Counted from the stretch's first letter, positions 42,297-52,511 are shown. The stretch: 64,000 bases of DNA from Acidobacteriota bacterium (GCA_029562975.1 JAKQTR010000041.1:310001-374000); one strand, 5' to 3'. Notes: a model not told the origin generated them from the sequence alone. Numbers and translations are program-made.

Positions 42297-44549
42297 ATGC
42301 GCGCCGGAACGCGGTCGCGGCGGGTGCTGACGGCGGCGGCGGTCGCGTGCGCGGCGGTGATGATCCGGGCCGCACCCGCTTCGCCGCAGGCACCGGCGGC
42401 TGGCGGCCGCGGGCCCGCCTACCGTCTGATCGAGCTGCCGTCGGGCCGCGTGCTCGCCGAGTCCCGCCCGGACCTTCTGGCGGCGCCGACGGCGCCCGGA
42501 TCGATCGTGAAGCTGGCGACGCTGCTCGCGGCGGTGGAATCGGGCATCGTCGACGAGCAGACCCGCATCTCGTGCCGGCGCCAGGTCCTCGTCGACGGGA
42601 AGCGCCTGACGTGCGTGCACCCGGACCTGCACCGCCCGCTGTCGGCCGCGGAGGCGCTGGGGCACTCCTGCAACGTCTTCTTCGCGACTGTCGCCCAGCG
42701 GCTCCCGCGCCAGTCGCTGGACGCGGCGCTGGTCCGGCTGGGCCTGCCGCCGGCCGATCCCGACGCGCCGACCGCGAGCGCGGCCCTCGGGCTTCGCGGC
42801 GTACGGGCAAGGCCGCCGCAACTGCTGGAGGCGTTCCTGCGCCTGGTCGGACTGTCACCGCGCGAGGTCGCGATGCCGGCCGCCGCCGCGCGGATCCTGC
42901 GTGCTGGCGCCGAGCTGGCGGCCCGCTCGGGGACCGCGTCGGCGTTGGCGGCGTCGGGGTTGAGGGGGCTCGCCAAGACCGGGACGGCGCCGATGCCGGG
43001 CGGCGGCGCGGCCGGTCTCGTGACGGCGGCAGTCGACACCGAGCTGCCGACGCACGCGATCGTGGTCCTCGTGCCGGGAGGGGCAGGAGCGGACGCCGCA
43101 ATCGAGGCCGCCCGGATCCTCGTCCGCCACGGGGCGCCCCAGAGGCACGGCGAACCCACGGTCCGCGTCGGCGTCGCTCGCCGGGACGGCCGCGGCTACG
43201 ACATCGTGACGACGCGGCTCGAGGACTACGTCGCGCAGGTGGTGGCGGGAGAGATGGGGGGGGGCGCGCCAAGTGCCGCCCTCGAGGCGATGGCGATCAC
43301 GGCCCGCACGTTCGCCCTCGCGAACATGGGGCGGCACCGGAACGACGGCTTCGACCTGTGCGACCTGACGCACTGCCAGGTGCTCGCGCGTCCGACCGCT
43401 GCCGCCGATGCCGCCGCTCGCGCGACCGCCGGCCTCGTCCTGACCGCCGGGACGGCGCCAGCCGACGTCTACTACTCGAGCTCGTGCGGCGGCCACACCG
43501 AGACGCCATCGCGCGTCTGGACGGGCGCGCGCGACTGGCTGCACCTGCCGGCCCGCCCCGACCCGGCCTGTGCCGGCGAGCCCGCGTGGACGACGGAGAT
43601 CCCCGAGCCCCAGCTTCGGCGGGTGCTCGCGGCGGCAGGACTGAAGGGAGACGCCGTCACGAGGTTCGCCGTCGCGTCACGCCATCCGTCCGGGCGCGCG
43701 AACCTGCTCGCCGCCGAAGGCCTGGTGCCGGATCGCATCGCCGCCGAAGCGTTTCGGGCTGCAGCCGGCCGGGTCCTAGGGTGGCAGCGCGTGAAGAGCA
43801 CCCTGTTCGAGGTGACGCGGTCCGGGGCGGGCTACGTGCTGGCTGGACGGGGGTCGGGCCACGGCGTCGGGCTGTGCGTCAGGGGCGCCATCGCGCGCGG
43901 ACGCGCAGGCGGGACTCGCGACGAGATCCTCTCCGCGTATTTCCCCGGCCTTCGCCTCCGCAAGGCGACCGGCCAGACGGAGGCTGCGGCGCTCCGGCCC
44001 GCCCGCGAATCTCGCATGCGCATTGTGGTTCCCGAAACCGATCGCGCGCGCGAGCCGGACATCAGGGCCGCAGCCAGGCGTGCGCTCAACCGGGCGGCCG
44101 GTGCGCTCGGCGTCGAGCCGCCCGCGGAGCTGGACCTGGTGTTCCATCCCACCGTCGAATCGTTCGCGCGGGCCACGGGCCAGCCGTGGTGGACCGCCGC
44201 GCGCACGAGCGGATCCCGCATCGATCTGCTGCCGCCTCGCGTCCTGGAAGGGCGCCGCACGCTCGAATCGACACTGCGGCACGAGTTCGTGCACCTGCTG
44301 ACCGAGCCCGTCCTCGCGGGCCGCGCGCTGTGGATTCGTGAAGGGCTGGCGGTGGTCGTGGCGGGGGAGTTGCCGTCGGCCGGCGCCGACGCGCAGGGGC
44401 TCGGCGGCGCCAGGGCCGCCGCGTGCCCGTCGGACGAGGACCTGCGCGCGCCGCGGGATCCTGACGCGTGGCGCCGCGCGTACGAAGCCGCCGGGCGCTG
44501 CGTGTCAGAGGCGCTCGCCGGCGGCCGCCGCTGGCAGGATCTCCGCTGA
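42297..44549 (+). CDS. Fusion of penicillin-binding transpeptidase-like, SpoIID/LytB and gluzincin peptidase-MA-like domains
   Basis: 750-aa exported protein with a signal peptide to about residue 30. Residues 40-280 resemble a PBP transpeptidase core: SxxK as SIVK at 69-72, SxN as SCN at 124-126 and KTGT at 227-230. Residues 295-555 are a SpoIID amidase-enhancer/lytic transglycosylase domain: VAGEMGGGAPSAALEAMAIT, YYSSSCGGHTE and GRGSGHGVGLCVRGA. Residues 575-745 form a peptidase MA-like domain with RHEFVH at 661-666 and IREGLA carrying the third ligand Glu at 682. The first module lacks the usual PBP dimerisation domain and is short. A periplasmic cell-wall remodelling protein is likely. 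ATG 42297 is the first start after the esterase gene. Confidence 0.8.
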   Translation: MRAGTRSRRVLTAAAVACAAVMIRAAPASPQAPAAGGRGPAYRLIELPSGRVLAESRPDLLAAPTAPGSIVKLATLLAAVESGIVDEQTRISCRRQVLVDGKRLTCVHPDLHRPLSAAEALGHSCNVFFATVAQRLPRQSLDAALVRLGLPPADPDAPTASAALGLRGVRARPPQLLEAFLRLVGLSPREVAMPAAAARILRAGAELAARSGTASALAASGLRGLAKTGTAPMPGGGAAGLVTAAVDTELPTHAIVVLVPGGAGADAAIEAARILVRHGAPQRHGEPTVRVGVARRDGRGYDIVTTRLEDYVAQVVAGEMGGGAPSAALEAMAITARTFALANMGRHRNDGFDLCDLTHCQVLARPTAAADAAARATAGLVLTAGTAPADVYYSSSCGGHTETPSRVWTGARDWLHLPARPDPACAGEPAWTTEIPEPQLRRVLAAAGLKGDAVTRFAVASRHPSGRANLLAAEGLVPDRIAAEAFRAAAGRVLGWQRVKSTLFEVTRSGAGYVLAGRGSGHGVGLCVRGAIARGRAGGTRDEILSAYFPGLRLRKATGQTEAAALRPARESRMRIVVPETDRAREPDIRAAARRALNRAAGALGVEPPAELDLVFHPTVESFARATGQPWWTAARTSGSRIDLLPPRVLEGRRTLESTLRHEFVHLLTEPVLAGRALWIREGLAVVVAGELPSAGADAQGLGGARAAACPSDEDLRAPRDPDAWRRAYEAAGRCVSEALAGGRRWQDLR

Positions 44550-45266
44550 GGGCTTCGCGCGCTCGCGCGGCGCCCTGCGCAGGATGAACGCCCATCCCGC
44601 ATTCGCGATGATGAAGATCGCGAGCAGCTTGGCCGCCGCAAATGCCGGCTGCACCCACGTGGGCGGCAGCCACGCGGGCCTCCAGTAGGCCGCATGCCAC
44701 GGCAGCCAGAACCCCGCCACGAGCGCTGCGCTGACGGCAATCAGCCGCGGTCCCGACAAGCCGGACCGCACCCAATCCGTGCCCAGCCCCCGCAAGCCCC
44801 GCACGGCGAGCGCCCTCAGCAGCGCGGCGGCCAGCGACACGCCGATGCCGTATCGCACGAACGCCACGATCCGGCCGGCTGCCGAGTGCAGGCCGGTCGT
44901 GCGGGTCCATCCCGTGCGGGCGATCACCCAGGCGTCGATGCGTCCCGCGTTCTGCTCGAGCCACCCGGTGGCATCAGCCGTGACGAGCCAGAAGCAGCCG
45001 AAGACGGCCAGCGGAAACACGATGAGCCAGGCGCGCCGCGCGCCGAGGCGGGCGGCCTCGCGCATCGGCATGACCGCGTTGAAGCCGAGCGCAGCGGCCA
45101 TCTCCACCCATCCCAGCAGCAGGACCGCCGCGATGGCGACGAGGGCGGAGGCGAGGAGCATCCACGCGTTGGATTCCGGAACTTGCAGCAGCAGCCAATA
45201 GAGGCCCCCGACAGCGGCGTGGCCCGCCGAGAGCCACGCCAGCACGATGCGCGTCCGGGTCGTCAC
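44505..45266 (-). CDS. Multi-helix membrane protein, unknown
   Basis: 253 aa with about six transmembrane helices, starting at GTG 45266 in a four-base overlap with the alpha-2-macroglobulin stop. There are no recognisable catalytic motifs; the sequence between helices 3 and 4 is polar (DATGWLEQNAGRIDAWVIAR). It overlaps the convergent PBP-SpoIID gene by 45 bp. Its coupling to the A2M operon suggests a membrane partner, but the role is unknown. Confidence 0.65.
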   Translation of the reverse strand: MTTRTRIVLAWLSAGHAAVGGLYWLLLQVPESNAWMLLASALVAIAAVLLLGWVEMAAALGFNAVMPMREAARLGARRAWLIVFPLAVFGCFWLVTADATGWLEQNAGRIDAWVIARTGWTRTTGLHSAAGRIVAFVRYGIGVSLAAALLRALAVRGLRGLGTDWVRSGLSGPRLIAVSAALVAGFWLPWHAAYWRPAWLPPTWVQPAFAAAKLLAIFIIANAGWAFILRRAPRERAKPSAEILPAAAAGERL

Positions 45267-48200
45267 TGCCGGCCTCCCTTCGACGCCGCCGGCTCGGCCG
45301 GCGGAGTGCCCGAGCGGACAACCACCTCGGCGGCGGCGCTCGACGCGAAGCCGTCGGGTACGTACATCGCCGAGATCCGGGCGGGCGAGGCCCGGAACGT
45401 TCCCGGCGCGATCACCTTCAACAGGTACGAGTACTCGTACCGGCCCTGGTCGAAGCGCTCTTGGAAGAACACGGCCCGGCTGTCACGGAACTCGCGCCGG
45501 CTGCCCCACCAGTCGGTGCGCCCCCGCTCGAGCTGGTACAGGTCGTCGCGCTGGATCGGCTCGGTGCCCGCGGGGATCGGATCCTCGAGCACGAGGTAGC
45601 GCCAATCGCGGGCGCCGGCGGCCGTGAGGCGCACGAGCAGCAGGTCGCCGGGCTGCGCCGGGCCCCGGAGCGCCGTCGCCCGGTACACGACGCGGCCCTT
45701 GACGGTCACCGGCGCGAGGCTGAAGTACTCGCGCTGCAGCGCCAGGGCGTGCGATCCCGTGCGCTCGCGCGCCGCGCCGGTGTCGTAGTACGCGGCTTGC
45801 ACGGACCAGTAGATCGCGCCCTCCCCGCGTGTCACGAGCCTGACCGTGTTCCGGCCGGCCTGGGCCGGCGCTGAGAATGCCACCGGGTCCGGCGCCGCGA
45901 GGCTGCCGGCGGCGAACCGGTGCGTCCCGATGCTGGCGCCGTTGACGACGACCTCCACCTCGGACGGCGCGCCGGTCTCCCGGCGCGCTTTCATGAGGTC
46001 GAGCAGGCCGAGGAGGACGATGGCGGTCTGCTTCGTGCTGGCCCAGTACGTGCCGAAGGTGCGGTTCAGCAGGAGCCATCTGACAGCAGGCTCGATCAGC
46101 GGATGCTTCGGGTCCCTGGCGGCGAGGGCCTGCGCGGCCAGCGCGGTGGCTTCGACGCTCGTGTCGACGAAATCGAAGAGCAGCGGGTCGTTGGCGCTCG
46201 TCCACCACGCCAGGTCGCCCTTCCGCTCCGCCCGCGATGCCACGTCGCGCGCCAGCGCGTCGCCGCGCGCGTCCTTCGCGGCGTCGAGCGCGAGCAGCAG
46301 CAGGCTCCGCCCGTACGCGCTCATGCGGTCGCGTGCGGACCACAAGTCGTCGAGGGCGGCCGTCCGGCTCCATCCCTTGCCCTCGCCTCGCGCAGGCGCC
46401 TCGAACCCGGCTGCTGCCGCGGCGAGCAGCACATAGGTTTCGTAGGCCTTCAAGTCGGGGAGTGCGGCGGGGTACTCGGCATAGAGCGCGCCGAGCGCCC
46501 GCACGCCGCGGCGGATCGGCCACTCTTCCACCTTGTAGCCGGCCGCGCGGGCTTCCAGCAGGCCGGCGATCGCGTAAGCCGTCATGAACGGATGGTTCTG
46601 GTCCGTCTTCCACCACCCCCATCCGCCGTCTTCGTGCTGGGAGTCGAGCAGGCGCGCCAGGCCCTCTGTGACCTGGCGGTCGAGCGACTTCAGCCCTTCG
46701 GTGAGCGGCAGCTGCAGGTCGGTCAGCGTCCGCCGGGCCACCAGGTTCGGCAGGAGGCTGGAGACCGTCTGCTCGGTGCACCCGTACGGGTAGCTGGTCA
46801 GGAAGTCGAGGGCGGCGAGGATCGGCCCTCCGAGCGACGGCGCGACCTGGATCCGGATGGCGCGCGCGGACGGATTCGAGGACGCCGGCACGTCCACCTC
46901 AACCGCCTGCTCGCCGGCGCCTCGCATGGACCCGGCTCGCCCCTCTTCGCGCTGCAGGCCGAAGGGGAGCACCGGGAAGGAGAGCTGGATCGCGTCTGCG
47001 TCGGCGGCGGCAGCCGCCGTGCCGGAGACGACTGCCGCGCCGGCGCGCGGGGCGTCGATCGTCCAGGCCAGCGCGCGCTCGGCGCCGGCCGGCACCTCCA
47101 CGGTCTGCGGCCTGGCCCGGCTCGGATCGCCGCCGGCGAAGGTGAGGCCCTCAACCTCTCCGGTGACCTTCACCGCCTGGGTATCCGGCAGGTAGTTGTG
47201 GACGATGACCGGCATGTCGATCCGGTCCGCCTCGGTGAGGAAGCGGGGCGTCACCACGCGCAGGATGAGGTCCTTCGTGGTCGTCGTCCTGGCCAGGCCG
47301 GCGCCGACGAGCGTGTCGGCGGTGACGGCGCGCGCCGTCAGGCGCCACGTCGTCAGCGCGTCGGGATACGGCACGCGGACCGTCGCCCGCCCCTGCGCGT
47401 CGGTCGTGACGTCGGCGGCCCAGAAGATCGCGTCGGGGAAGTCCTTGCGCACCTGCGGGCGCGGCGGTCCCTCCCGCTTGAAGTCGGCGAGGGTGTACGG
47501 CCTTCGCCGCTGCGCCAGCTGCAGCTCGTGCGATCCGGCGTATCCGACGAACGAGTAGTCCCGGGAGTAATCGGTGGACACGCGGCTGTAACTCAGCCGG
47601 TGGAAGAAACGGAGCGCGTCCGGCGTGTCGTCGGGCTTCACGCCGTACACGGCTTCGTCGATCACGCCGACGCTCAACTGGGCCCTTACGGGCGCGCCGC
47701 TTGCGTCGGTGACGGTCAGCGTGAAGACCCCGGCCTCGCGCGGCTTCGCCGTGGCGGATTCCGCGGCGACCGCGACGTTCAGGCGGCGCGAGACGGCGGG
47801 CACTTTCAGCCGCTTCTCCGCGCGGTACAGGCGATCGTCCTTCACGTACGCGATGTTCACGTACGTGTCCCCGAGATCCGCGTCCGACACTGGCACCTCG
47901 ATGGCGTGCTCGCCGCCGGTCCTGACGACGCGGTGAAAGGAGATCTGCCGGGCCTCTTTCGTGACGAGTACGGGCGCCGAGACGGCGCCGCCCCGCACGA
48001 CCAGCCTGGCGGTGTCGCCGGGGGCGTACGAGGCGCGGTCCGCGACGAGTTCCAGATAGGTGTCGCCGCCGCCGAACTCGTCGGCCGAACCGGTCACCCA
48101 GACGCCGCTCGTGTCCTCGACGCGCCGGCCGGCGCTCTCGGCCGACACGCGGAAGCGGTACGAGCCAGGCTCCTGCGGGAGCGCCGCGGACCACGAGGCC

Positions 48201-49975
48201 CGGCCCTGCTCATCCGTCGTCGCGGTCCCGGAGGCGATGATTGTCACCTGAGGCTCGTTCCACCGTCCCTGCACGTACTTGAGGCGCTCGAGAGCCAGGC
48301 GGAGCGCCACGCCCGCCTGCAGCACGCCCTCGTAATCGACGGCGCGGATGTTCACCTGGGCCGTCGAGCCGGGCTTCTGGACGTACCGATCGACGTCCGA
48401 GACGACGAGGAAGCGGCCCCAGGTGGCGTGCACGAAGGCATGCCCCGCCACTTCCCGGTTGCTGGCGTCGGTGACCCGCGCCTCGATGCGAGCGGTGTAG
48501 TCGCGCCCGTCGTCGTCAACCGGCAGCGGAATCGACACGGCCGCCGTGCCGGCGTCGTCGAGGCGGACGGTGATCGACTCGGACTCCTCGCCGCCGCCCC
48601 ACCAGCCGCCCGTGTCGTCGTCGTCGTCGCTCCACCGCAGCGGCGAGTAGTACGGCTGGCGGTGCACGACGTAGGTCACCGCGCCTCCAGCCACGGGCTG
48701 GCCGAAGTAGTAGCGCGCCTTGAAGACCGCCTCGACCGCGCCGCCCTGCACGACGAATCGATCGGCGGCGGTCACCGTGACCTCGAACTCCGGCTTCCGG
48801 TACTCCTGGACCTCGAAGCTGCCGCTCGCGCGTTCGTCGCCGCTTGCCGCCGTGACGACGTACCCGCCGAGCGCGGCGCCCGCGGGCAGCGCGAACGAGC
48901 TGCTGACCGAGCCGAACGCGTCCACCGGGCGCCTCTCGCGCAGGACGACCTTGTCGTTGGAGTCCGTGACGGACAGCTCGACATCGCTGCCGCCGAAGGG
49001 CTCGAGCCCGGCGGCGGTGCGCCACCGCAAGACCCCCTTCATGCGCACGGTGTGCCCGGGGCGGTAGACCGGTTTGTCGGTGTAGAGGTAGCCGACGAGT
49101 TCGCGGGCCGGCACCTGCAGCGCCCAGCTGCCGGGATCGGTGACCGCCACCTGGCCCCCGCACGTCGCGAGCGCGATGACGGTGTCCGGCTTCGGCTGCG
49201 CAATCGCCACGAGGGCGGTGCCGTCGGCGCCCGTTGTCGCGGCTTCGAGGGGACGGCCGTCCACGATGGTCCGCAGGCCGCACCCGGCCTGCGGCTCGCC
49301 GGTCCGCCGGTCCACGGCGTAGACGAGCGCCTGGCCCGGGGCCGTCTTCGTGACGAGCGCGACGTCGGAGACAATGACGATCGTGTAGGCCTTGAGCGGC
49401 GGGCCCACGGCCTCGACGACGTAGACGCCCGGTGCGCTGACGTCGAGGGGGATTCGCCTCGATTCGGGCTCGCGCACCGGCGGCAGGAGCTCGCGCCACG
49501 AGGCGACCAGGCGCGAGGGGTTCAACAGCGGGACCTGCGCGAAGCTGTTGTAGTCCAGCGGCACCCGCCGGCGCACGTCTCGCGTGGCCCGCGCCTCGCG
49601 CCGCTTGGCTCGGTAGTCGCGGCTGACCTGTCGGCGAACAAACGATCGCAGCGCTTTCCGCTGTCCGGCCTTCCACGCGGCGATGCGCTCGATCGGGCTC
49701 CGCTCCTGCGGCACAATCGGGGCTTCGCTGCCGAGCTGATGGGGATCGGGCAGCGACGCGAAGAAGGCGAAAGGTTCGGCGACGCGGTAGACCCTGAAGT
49801 CGAGGTGATCGACCTCGCGGTACGTCAGCGAGAACGACGGCCGGTCGGTCGTCGTGAACACCTGGCTGCTCCAGAGATGGAAGGCCGGACCCGCGTCGCC
49901 GGCGGGCTGGGCGGACGCCGGAGCGACGGCGAGGAACACCAAACCCGCGGCGCACGGAAGCAGATGTCGTGTCAT
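45263..49975 (-). CDS. Bacterial alpha-2-macroglobulin with thioester motif
   Basis: 1570-aa secreted protein with signal peptide LLPCAAGLVFLAVAPASA. It contains serial MG domains (YLYTDKPVYRPGHTVRMKG is the MG1-type strand), a bait-like region with Asp/Gly clusters, and the thioester site PYGCTEQT at Cys1066, with the Gln of CTEQ three residues on. A terpenoid-cyclase-like alpha-helical domain follows (GWGWWKTDQNHPFMTAYAIA), then a C-terminal receptor-like domain. In E. coli such proteins trap attacking proteases in the periplasm. PBP1C, a frequent partner, is not adjacent here; instead it is coupled by ATGA to an upstream DUF1175 gene. Confidence 0.93.
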   Translation of the reverse strand: MTRHLLPCAAGLVFLAVAPASAQPAGDAGPAFHLWSSQVFTTTDRPSFSLTYREVDHLDFRVYRVAEPFAFFASLPDPHQLGSEAPIVPQERSPIERIAAWKAGQRKALRSFVRRQVSRDYRAKRREARATRDVRRRVPLDYNSFAQVPLLNPSRLVASWRELLPPVREPESRRIPLDVSAPGVYVVEAVGPPLKAYTIVIVSDVALVTKTAPGQALVYAVDRRTGEPQAGCGLRTIVDGRPLEAATTGADGTALVAIAQPKPDTVIALATCGGQVAVTDPGSWALQVPARELVGYLYTDKPVYRPGHTVRMKGVLRWRTAAGLEPFGGSDVELSVTDSNDKVVLRERRPVDAFGSVSSSFALPAGAALGGYVVTAASGDERASGSFEVQEYRKPEFEVTVTAADRFVVQGGAVEAVFKARYYFGQPVAGGAVTYVVHRQPYYSPLRWSDDDDDTGGWWGGGEESESITVRLDDAGTAAVSIPLPVDDDGRDYTARIEARVTDASNREVAGHAFVHATWGRFLVVSDVDRYVQKPGSTAQVNIRAVDYEGVLQAGVALRLALERLKYVQGRWNEPQVTIIASGTATTDEQGRASWSAALPQEPGSYRFRVSAESAGRRVEDTSGVWVTGSADEFGGGDTYLELVADRASYAPGDTARLVVRGGAVSAPVLVTKEARQISFHRVVRTGGEHAIEVPVSDADLGDTYVNIAYVKDDRLYRAEKRLKVPAVSRRLNVAVAAESATAKPREAGVFTLTVTDASGAPVRAQLSVGVIDEAVYGVKPDDTPDALRFFHRLSYSRVSTDYSRDYSFVGYAGSHELQLAQRRRPYTLADFKREGPPRPQVRKDFPDAIFWAADVTTDAQGRATVRVPYPDALTTWRLTARAVTADTLVGAGLARTTTTKDLILRVVTPRFLTEADRIDMPVIVHNYLPDTQAVKVTGEVEGLTFAGGDPSRARPQTVEVPAGAERALAWTIDAPRAGAAVVSGTAAAAADADAIQLSFPVLPFGLQREEGRAGSMRGAGEQAVEVDVPASSNPSARAIRIQVAPSLGGPILAALDFLTSYPYGCTEQTVSSLLPNLVARRTLTDLQLPLTEGLKSLDRQVTEGLARLLDSQHEDGGWGWWKTDQNHPFMTAYAIAGLLEARAAGYKVEEWPIRRGVRALGALYAEYPAALPDLKAYETYVLLAAAAAGFEAPARGEGKGWSRTAALDDLWSARDRMSAYGRSLLLLALDAAKDARGDALARDVASRAERKGDLAWWTSANDPLLFDFVDTSVEATALAAQALAARDPKHPLIEPAVRWLLLNRTFGTYWASTKQTAIVLLGLLDLMKARRETGAPSEVEVVVNGASIGTHRFAAGSLAAPDPVAFSAPAQAGRNTVRLVTRGEGAIYWSVQAAYYDTGAARERTGSHALALQREYFSLAPVTVKGRVVYRATALRGPAQPGDLLLVRLTAAGARDWRYLVLEDPIPAGTEPIQRDDLYQLERGRTDWWGSRREFRDSRAVFFQERFDQGRYEYSYLLKVIAPGTFRASPARISAMYVPDGFASSAAAEVVVRSGTPPAEPAASKGGRQ

Positions 49976-50637
49976 AGCCAGTCCAGGCGGAAGATGCCCA
50001 CGAACGCGGGGTTATGGGGCACCGGGCGCCAGCGCGGCGCCGGGTGGCGGACGAGGTCGGCGAGCCGGGTTTTCCGCACTTCGCCGGCCCCGCCATCGGC
50101 GGGACCGGTGTGGTAGACGATCCAGTCGGCCGCGGCGCGCTCGAGGCGCGAGCGGCCGACGAACACCATCAGGTGATCGGGCGACGCCCCCGAGGCCTGC
50201 CTGAAGTAGACCAGGTCGCCGGGCTGGAGCGCGCGCGGGTCGCGGCCGATCAAGCGCGCGTTGAGCGTCACGATCGTCCTCGCGTCCGCGAACTCGGCGT
50301 AGCGGCCGGGAGCGACGCGGAACAGCGGGAGGCCGCCGGGGCCGCCAGCCGGCCGATCGCGCACGTCGGGAAACGGCGCGAGCGCGGGCAGGGCGGCCAG
50401 CCGATGCCACTCGGGCGTGTGGGCGCGCAGCGCCTCGCGCGCGGCGTGGCGCACGAGGCCCGCGCAATCGGCCACGTCGGGCGTGGGTCGGTAGAACTCG
50501 GCGTCGGCCAGGAAGGTGAACCAGGCCCGAAAGGCCTCGCGGTCCGCCTCGTCGGCGAGGCGGACCTGCGCCGAGCCCGGGAGAGCCCGGAGAAGAAGCA
50601 GGATCCCGGCCGCGATCAGCGCGCGGCGTCCGTCCAT
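49972..50637 (-). CDS. DUF1175 family protein, NlpC/P60-like
   Basis: 221 aa with signal peptide [18 protein letters not shown]. It has [17 protein letters not shown] with a conserved Cys and [20 protein letters not shown] with a conserved His, the spacing seen in NlpC/P60-type papain-fold hydrolases. E. coli yfaT encodes a DUF1175 protein beside the alpha-2-macroglobulin homologue yfaS, so the same pairing recurs here. Its stop overlaps the A2M start by four bases and it overlaps DUF2461 by 22 bp. A cell-wall amidase or protease role in A2M function is inference. Confidence 0.85.
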   Translation of the reverse strand: MDGRRALIAAGILLLLRALPGSAQVRLADEADREAFRAWFTFLADAEFYRPTPDVADCAGLVRHAAREALRAHTPEWHRLAALPALAPFPDVRDRPAGGPGGLPLFRVAPGRYAEFADARTIVTLNARLIGRDPRALQPGDLVYFRQASGASPDHLMVFVGRSRLERAAADWIVYHTGPADGGAGEVRKTRLADLVRHPAPRWRPVPHNPAFVGIFRLDWL

Positions 50638-51377
50638 GGCCGCCCCAGCTCGCCGGACCGCAGAGCCGCAAGGAGCGGCTCGTTCAGAAACGCCGTGAGC
50701 GGCGCCAGCGCCTTGAACGCCGCGAGCACCGTCCGATAGAAGGCCGGGCTGGCGGCGAACTCGGCCGGGCGCTCGCAGCCGGCAAGGAACTGGCGGTGCT
50801 TCAGGAAGTCGCCCGCCGGGTGATCGGCCGGGAAGCCCCGGGGCACGCGCTGCAGCCGGTTGCCCTCCAGCACGCCGTACGTCCGGCGGAACGCCGGCGC
50901 GGACACGATGCGCGCGAGGCGCCGGTGGTGGGCGGCGACGTGCTCTCGCACCTGCTGCAGGGCGGTCGTCGACGGCATGTACATCCCGCCGCCGTACCAG
51001 ACGCGATGCGGCGCGACCTCGACATAGAAGCCCGCGCCTTCGTGCCTGGGCAGGAGGCGGTGCGGGAACAGCGCGCCGATGTGCGTCTTGATGGGGGCCT
51101 TGTCGGCGGAGAACCGCGTGTCGCGGTACGGGCGGTACAGGGACACGCGGGGATCGGCCACAAGATCCGGGGCGAAGGCGGGCAGGTCGGCCGCGAACCG
51201 CTGCACGAGTGCCAGCATCGGCCCGCGCACCACTTCGTCGTAGCGAGCCTTTCGCGCGCGAAACCAGTCGCGGCGGTTGTGGCGCTCGAGGGCGCGCAGA
51301 AAGGCGACGGACCGCGCGGTGAAGCGCGCTTCGGAGTCGGGGTGCGCGGGCCGGGACGCGGCCATCCGATCGATCAC
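50616..51377 (-). CDS. DUF2461 family protein
   Basis: 253 aa. It carries [40 protein letters not shown] and [20 protein letters not shown], the core of DUF2461 (TIGR02453), a conserved family of unknown function. I choose GTG 51377, which has AAGGAG nine bases upstream; the next ATG at 51365 is too far from a site. It appears to be the first gene of the A2M operon. A shared promoter region with msrP lies in the about 190-bp gap. Confidence 0.85.
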   Translation of the reverse strand: MIDRMAASRPAHPDSEARFTARSVAFLRALERHNRRDWFRARKARYDEVVRGPMLALVQRFAADLPAFAPDLVADPRVSLYRPYRDTRFSADKAPIKTHIGALFPHRLLPRHEGAGFYVEVAPHRVWYGGGMYMPSTTALQQVREHVAAHHRRLARIVSAPAFRRTYGVLEGNRLQRVPRGFPADHPAGDFLKHRQFLAGCERPAEFAASPAFYRTVLAAFKALAPLTAFLNEPLLAALRSGELGRPWTDAAR

Positions 51378-51544
51378 GAGCGTCGGCTCCTTCGATCCGC
51401 GTGCAGTGTACTGCTCGTCCCGCCGGAATCCAAGCCCGCCGGGCAAGGCCCGCCGCACACGGCTCCGGGCGCCGCCGTCGTGCGGGGCCGCGGACGAACA
51501 GGCGGCCCGAGCGCCGCGCCTGGCCCGGGTCGGCCGCGCGCGTG

Positions 51545-51553
51545 TGCTAGGCT
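51545..51553 (+). promoter_or_regulatory. Extended -10 promoter for msrP
   Basis: TGC plus TAGGCT, 13 bp before the ATG at 51567. No -35 is seen. The short leader suggests near-leaderless translation. Confidence 0.4.
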
Positions 51554-51566
51554 CGATCGGGGCGGT

Positions 51567-52511
51567 ATGCTGGTCACGCGCGTGCTTGACATCCGGGCAT
51601 CGGACATCACCGACGAGCGGCTCTACCTGGGGCGCCGCGAGTTCCTCGCCGCCGCCGCCGCCCCGGCCGCGGCGCTCGTGGCCGGGGCGGCCCCCCTGCG
51701 GGCGGCCGACGGGCAGGATGCCCCGCCGCCCCCTCGGAAGGGCTTCGTCACGACCGGCGAGGCGGTGACGCCGTGGGCCGACGCCACCGGGTACACCAAC
51801 TACTACGAGTTCGGGATGGCCAAGGCCGACCCGTCGCGCAACGCGGCGAGCTTCGTGCCGCGGCCCTGGACCGTGACGATCGACGGCCTCGTCAGCGCGC
51901 CCCGCCGGTACGACCTCGACGACCTGCTGGCGCCGCATCCGCTGGAGGAACGCATCTACCGGATGCGCTGCGTCGAAGGCTGGTCGATGGTGATCCCCTG
52001 GACAGGATTTCCGCTCAAGGATCTCATCCAGCGCGCCGGGCCCCTCGGGTCGGCGAGGTTCGTCGAGTTCACGGCGCTCGACGACCCGCGCCGGATGCCG
52101 GGGCAGCGGGTGAACGTGCTGGACTGGCCGTACGTCGAGGGGCTCCGCCTCGACGAGGCGCTCCACCCGCTGACGATCCTCGCGACGGGGATGTACGGGC
52201 GGGCCCTGCCCAACCAGAACGGCGCGCCGCTGCGGCTCGTGGTGCCCTGGAAGTACGGCTTCAAGAGCATCAAGGCCGTCGTTCGGATCCGGCTCGTCGC
52301 GAGGCAGCCCGCGACCTCGTGGGGGAAGGCCAGCCCGCGCGAGTACGGTTTCTACGCGAACGTGAATCCCGGCGTGCCGCATCCGCGGTGGACCCAGGCG
52401 CACGAGCGCCGGCTGGGCGAGTCCGGACGGCGGCCGACGCTGCTCTTCAACGGGTACGGCGACCAGGTGGCGTCGCTGTACTCGGGCCTCGACCTGAAAC
52501 GCCACTACTGA
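51567..52511 (+). CDS. msrP: Periplasmic methionine-sulfoxide reductase, molybdopterin subunit MsrP (YedY)
   Basis: 314 aa. The N terminus has a twin-arginine signal ([20 protein letters not shown]), and the mature part shows the Moco pocket: YNYYEFG-type helix ([17 protein letters not shown]), [19 protein letters not shown] with the molybdenum-binding Cys in RCVEG, and [16 protein letters not shown]. MsrP reduces methionine sulfoxide in periplasmic proteins using electrons from heme protein MsrQ. No msrQ is in the window. Moco from MoaC-dependent synthesis is required. The gene converges with a DedA gene, overlapping by 7 bp. Confidence 0.93.
   Translation: MLVTRVLDIRASDITDERLYLGRREFLAAAAAPAAALVAGAAPLRAADGQDAPPPPRKGFVTTGEAVTPWADATGYTNYYEFGMAKADPSRNAASFVPRPWTVTIDGLVSAPRRYDLDDLLAPHPLEERIYRMRCVEGWSMVIPWTGFPLKDLIQRAGPLGSARFVEFTALDDPRRMPGQRVNVLDWPYVEGLRLDEALHPLTILATGMYGRALPNQNGAPLRLVVPWKYGFKSIKAVVRIRLVARQPATSWGKASPREYGFYANVNPGVPHPRWTQAHERRLGESGRRPTLLFNGYGDQVASLYSGLDLKRHY

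Noticed and set aside
45920-50116. Plus-strand open frame of about 1398 codons opposite the alpha-2-macroglobulin gene
   Set aside because: Same antisense bias; covers a convincingly coding gene on the other strand.
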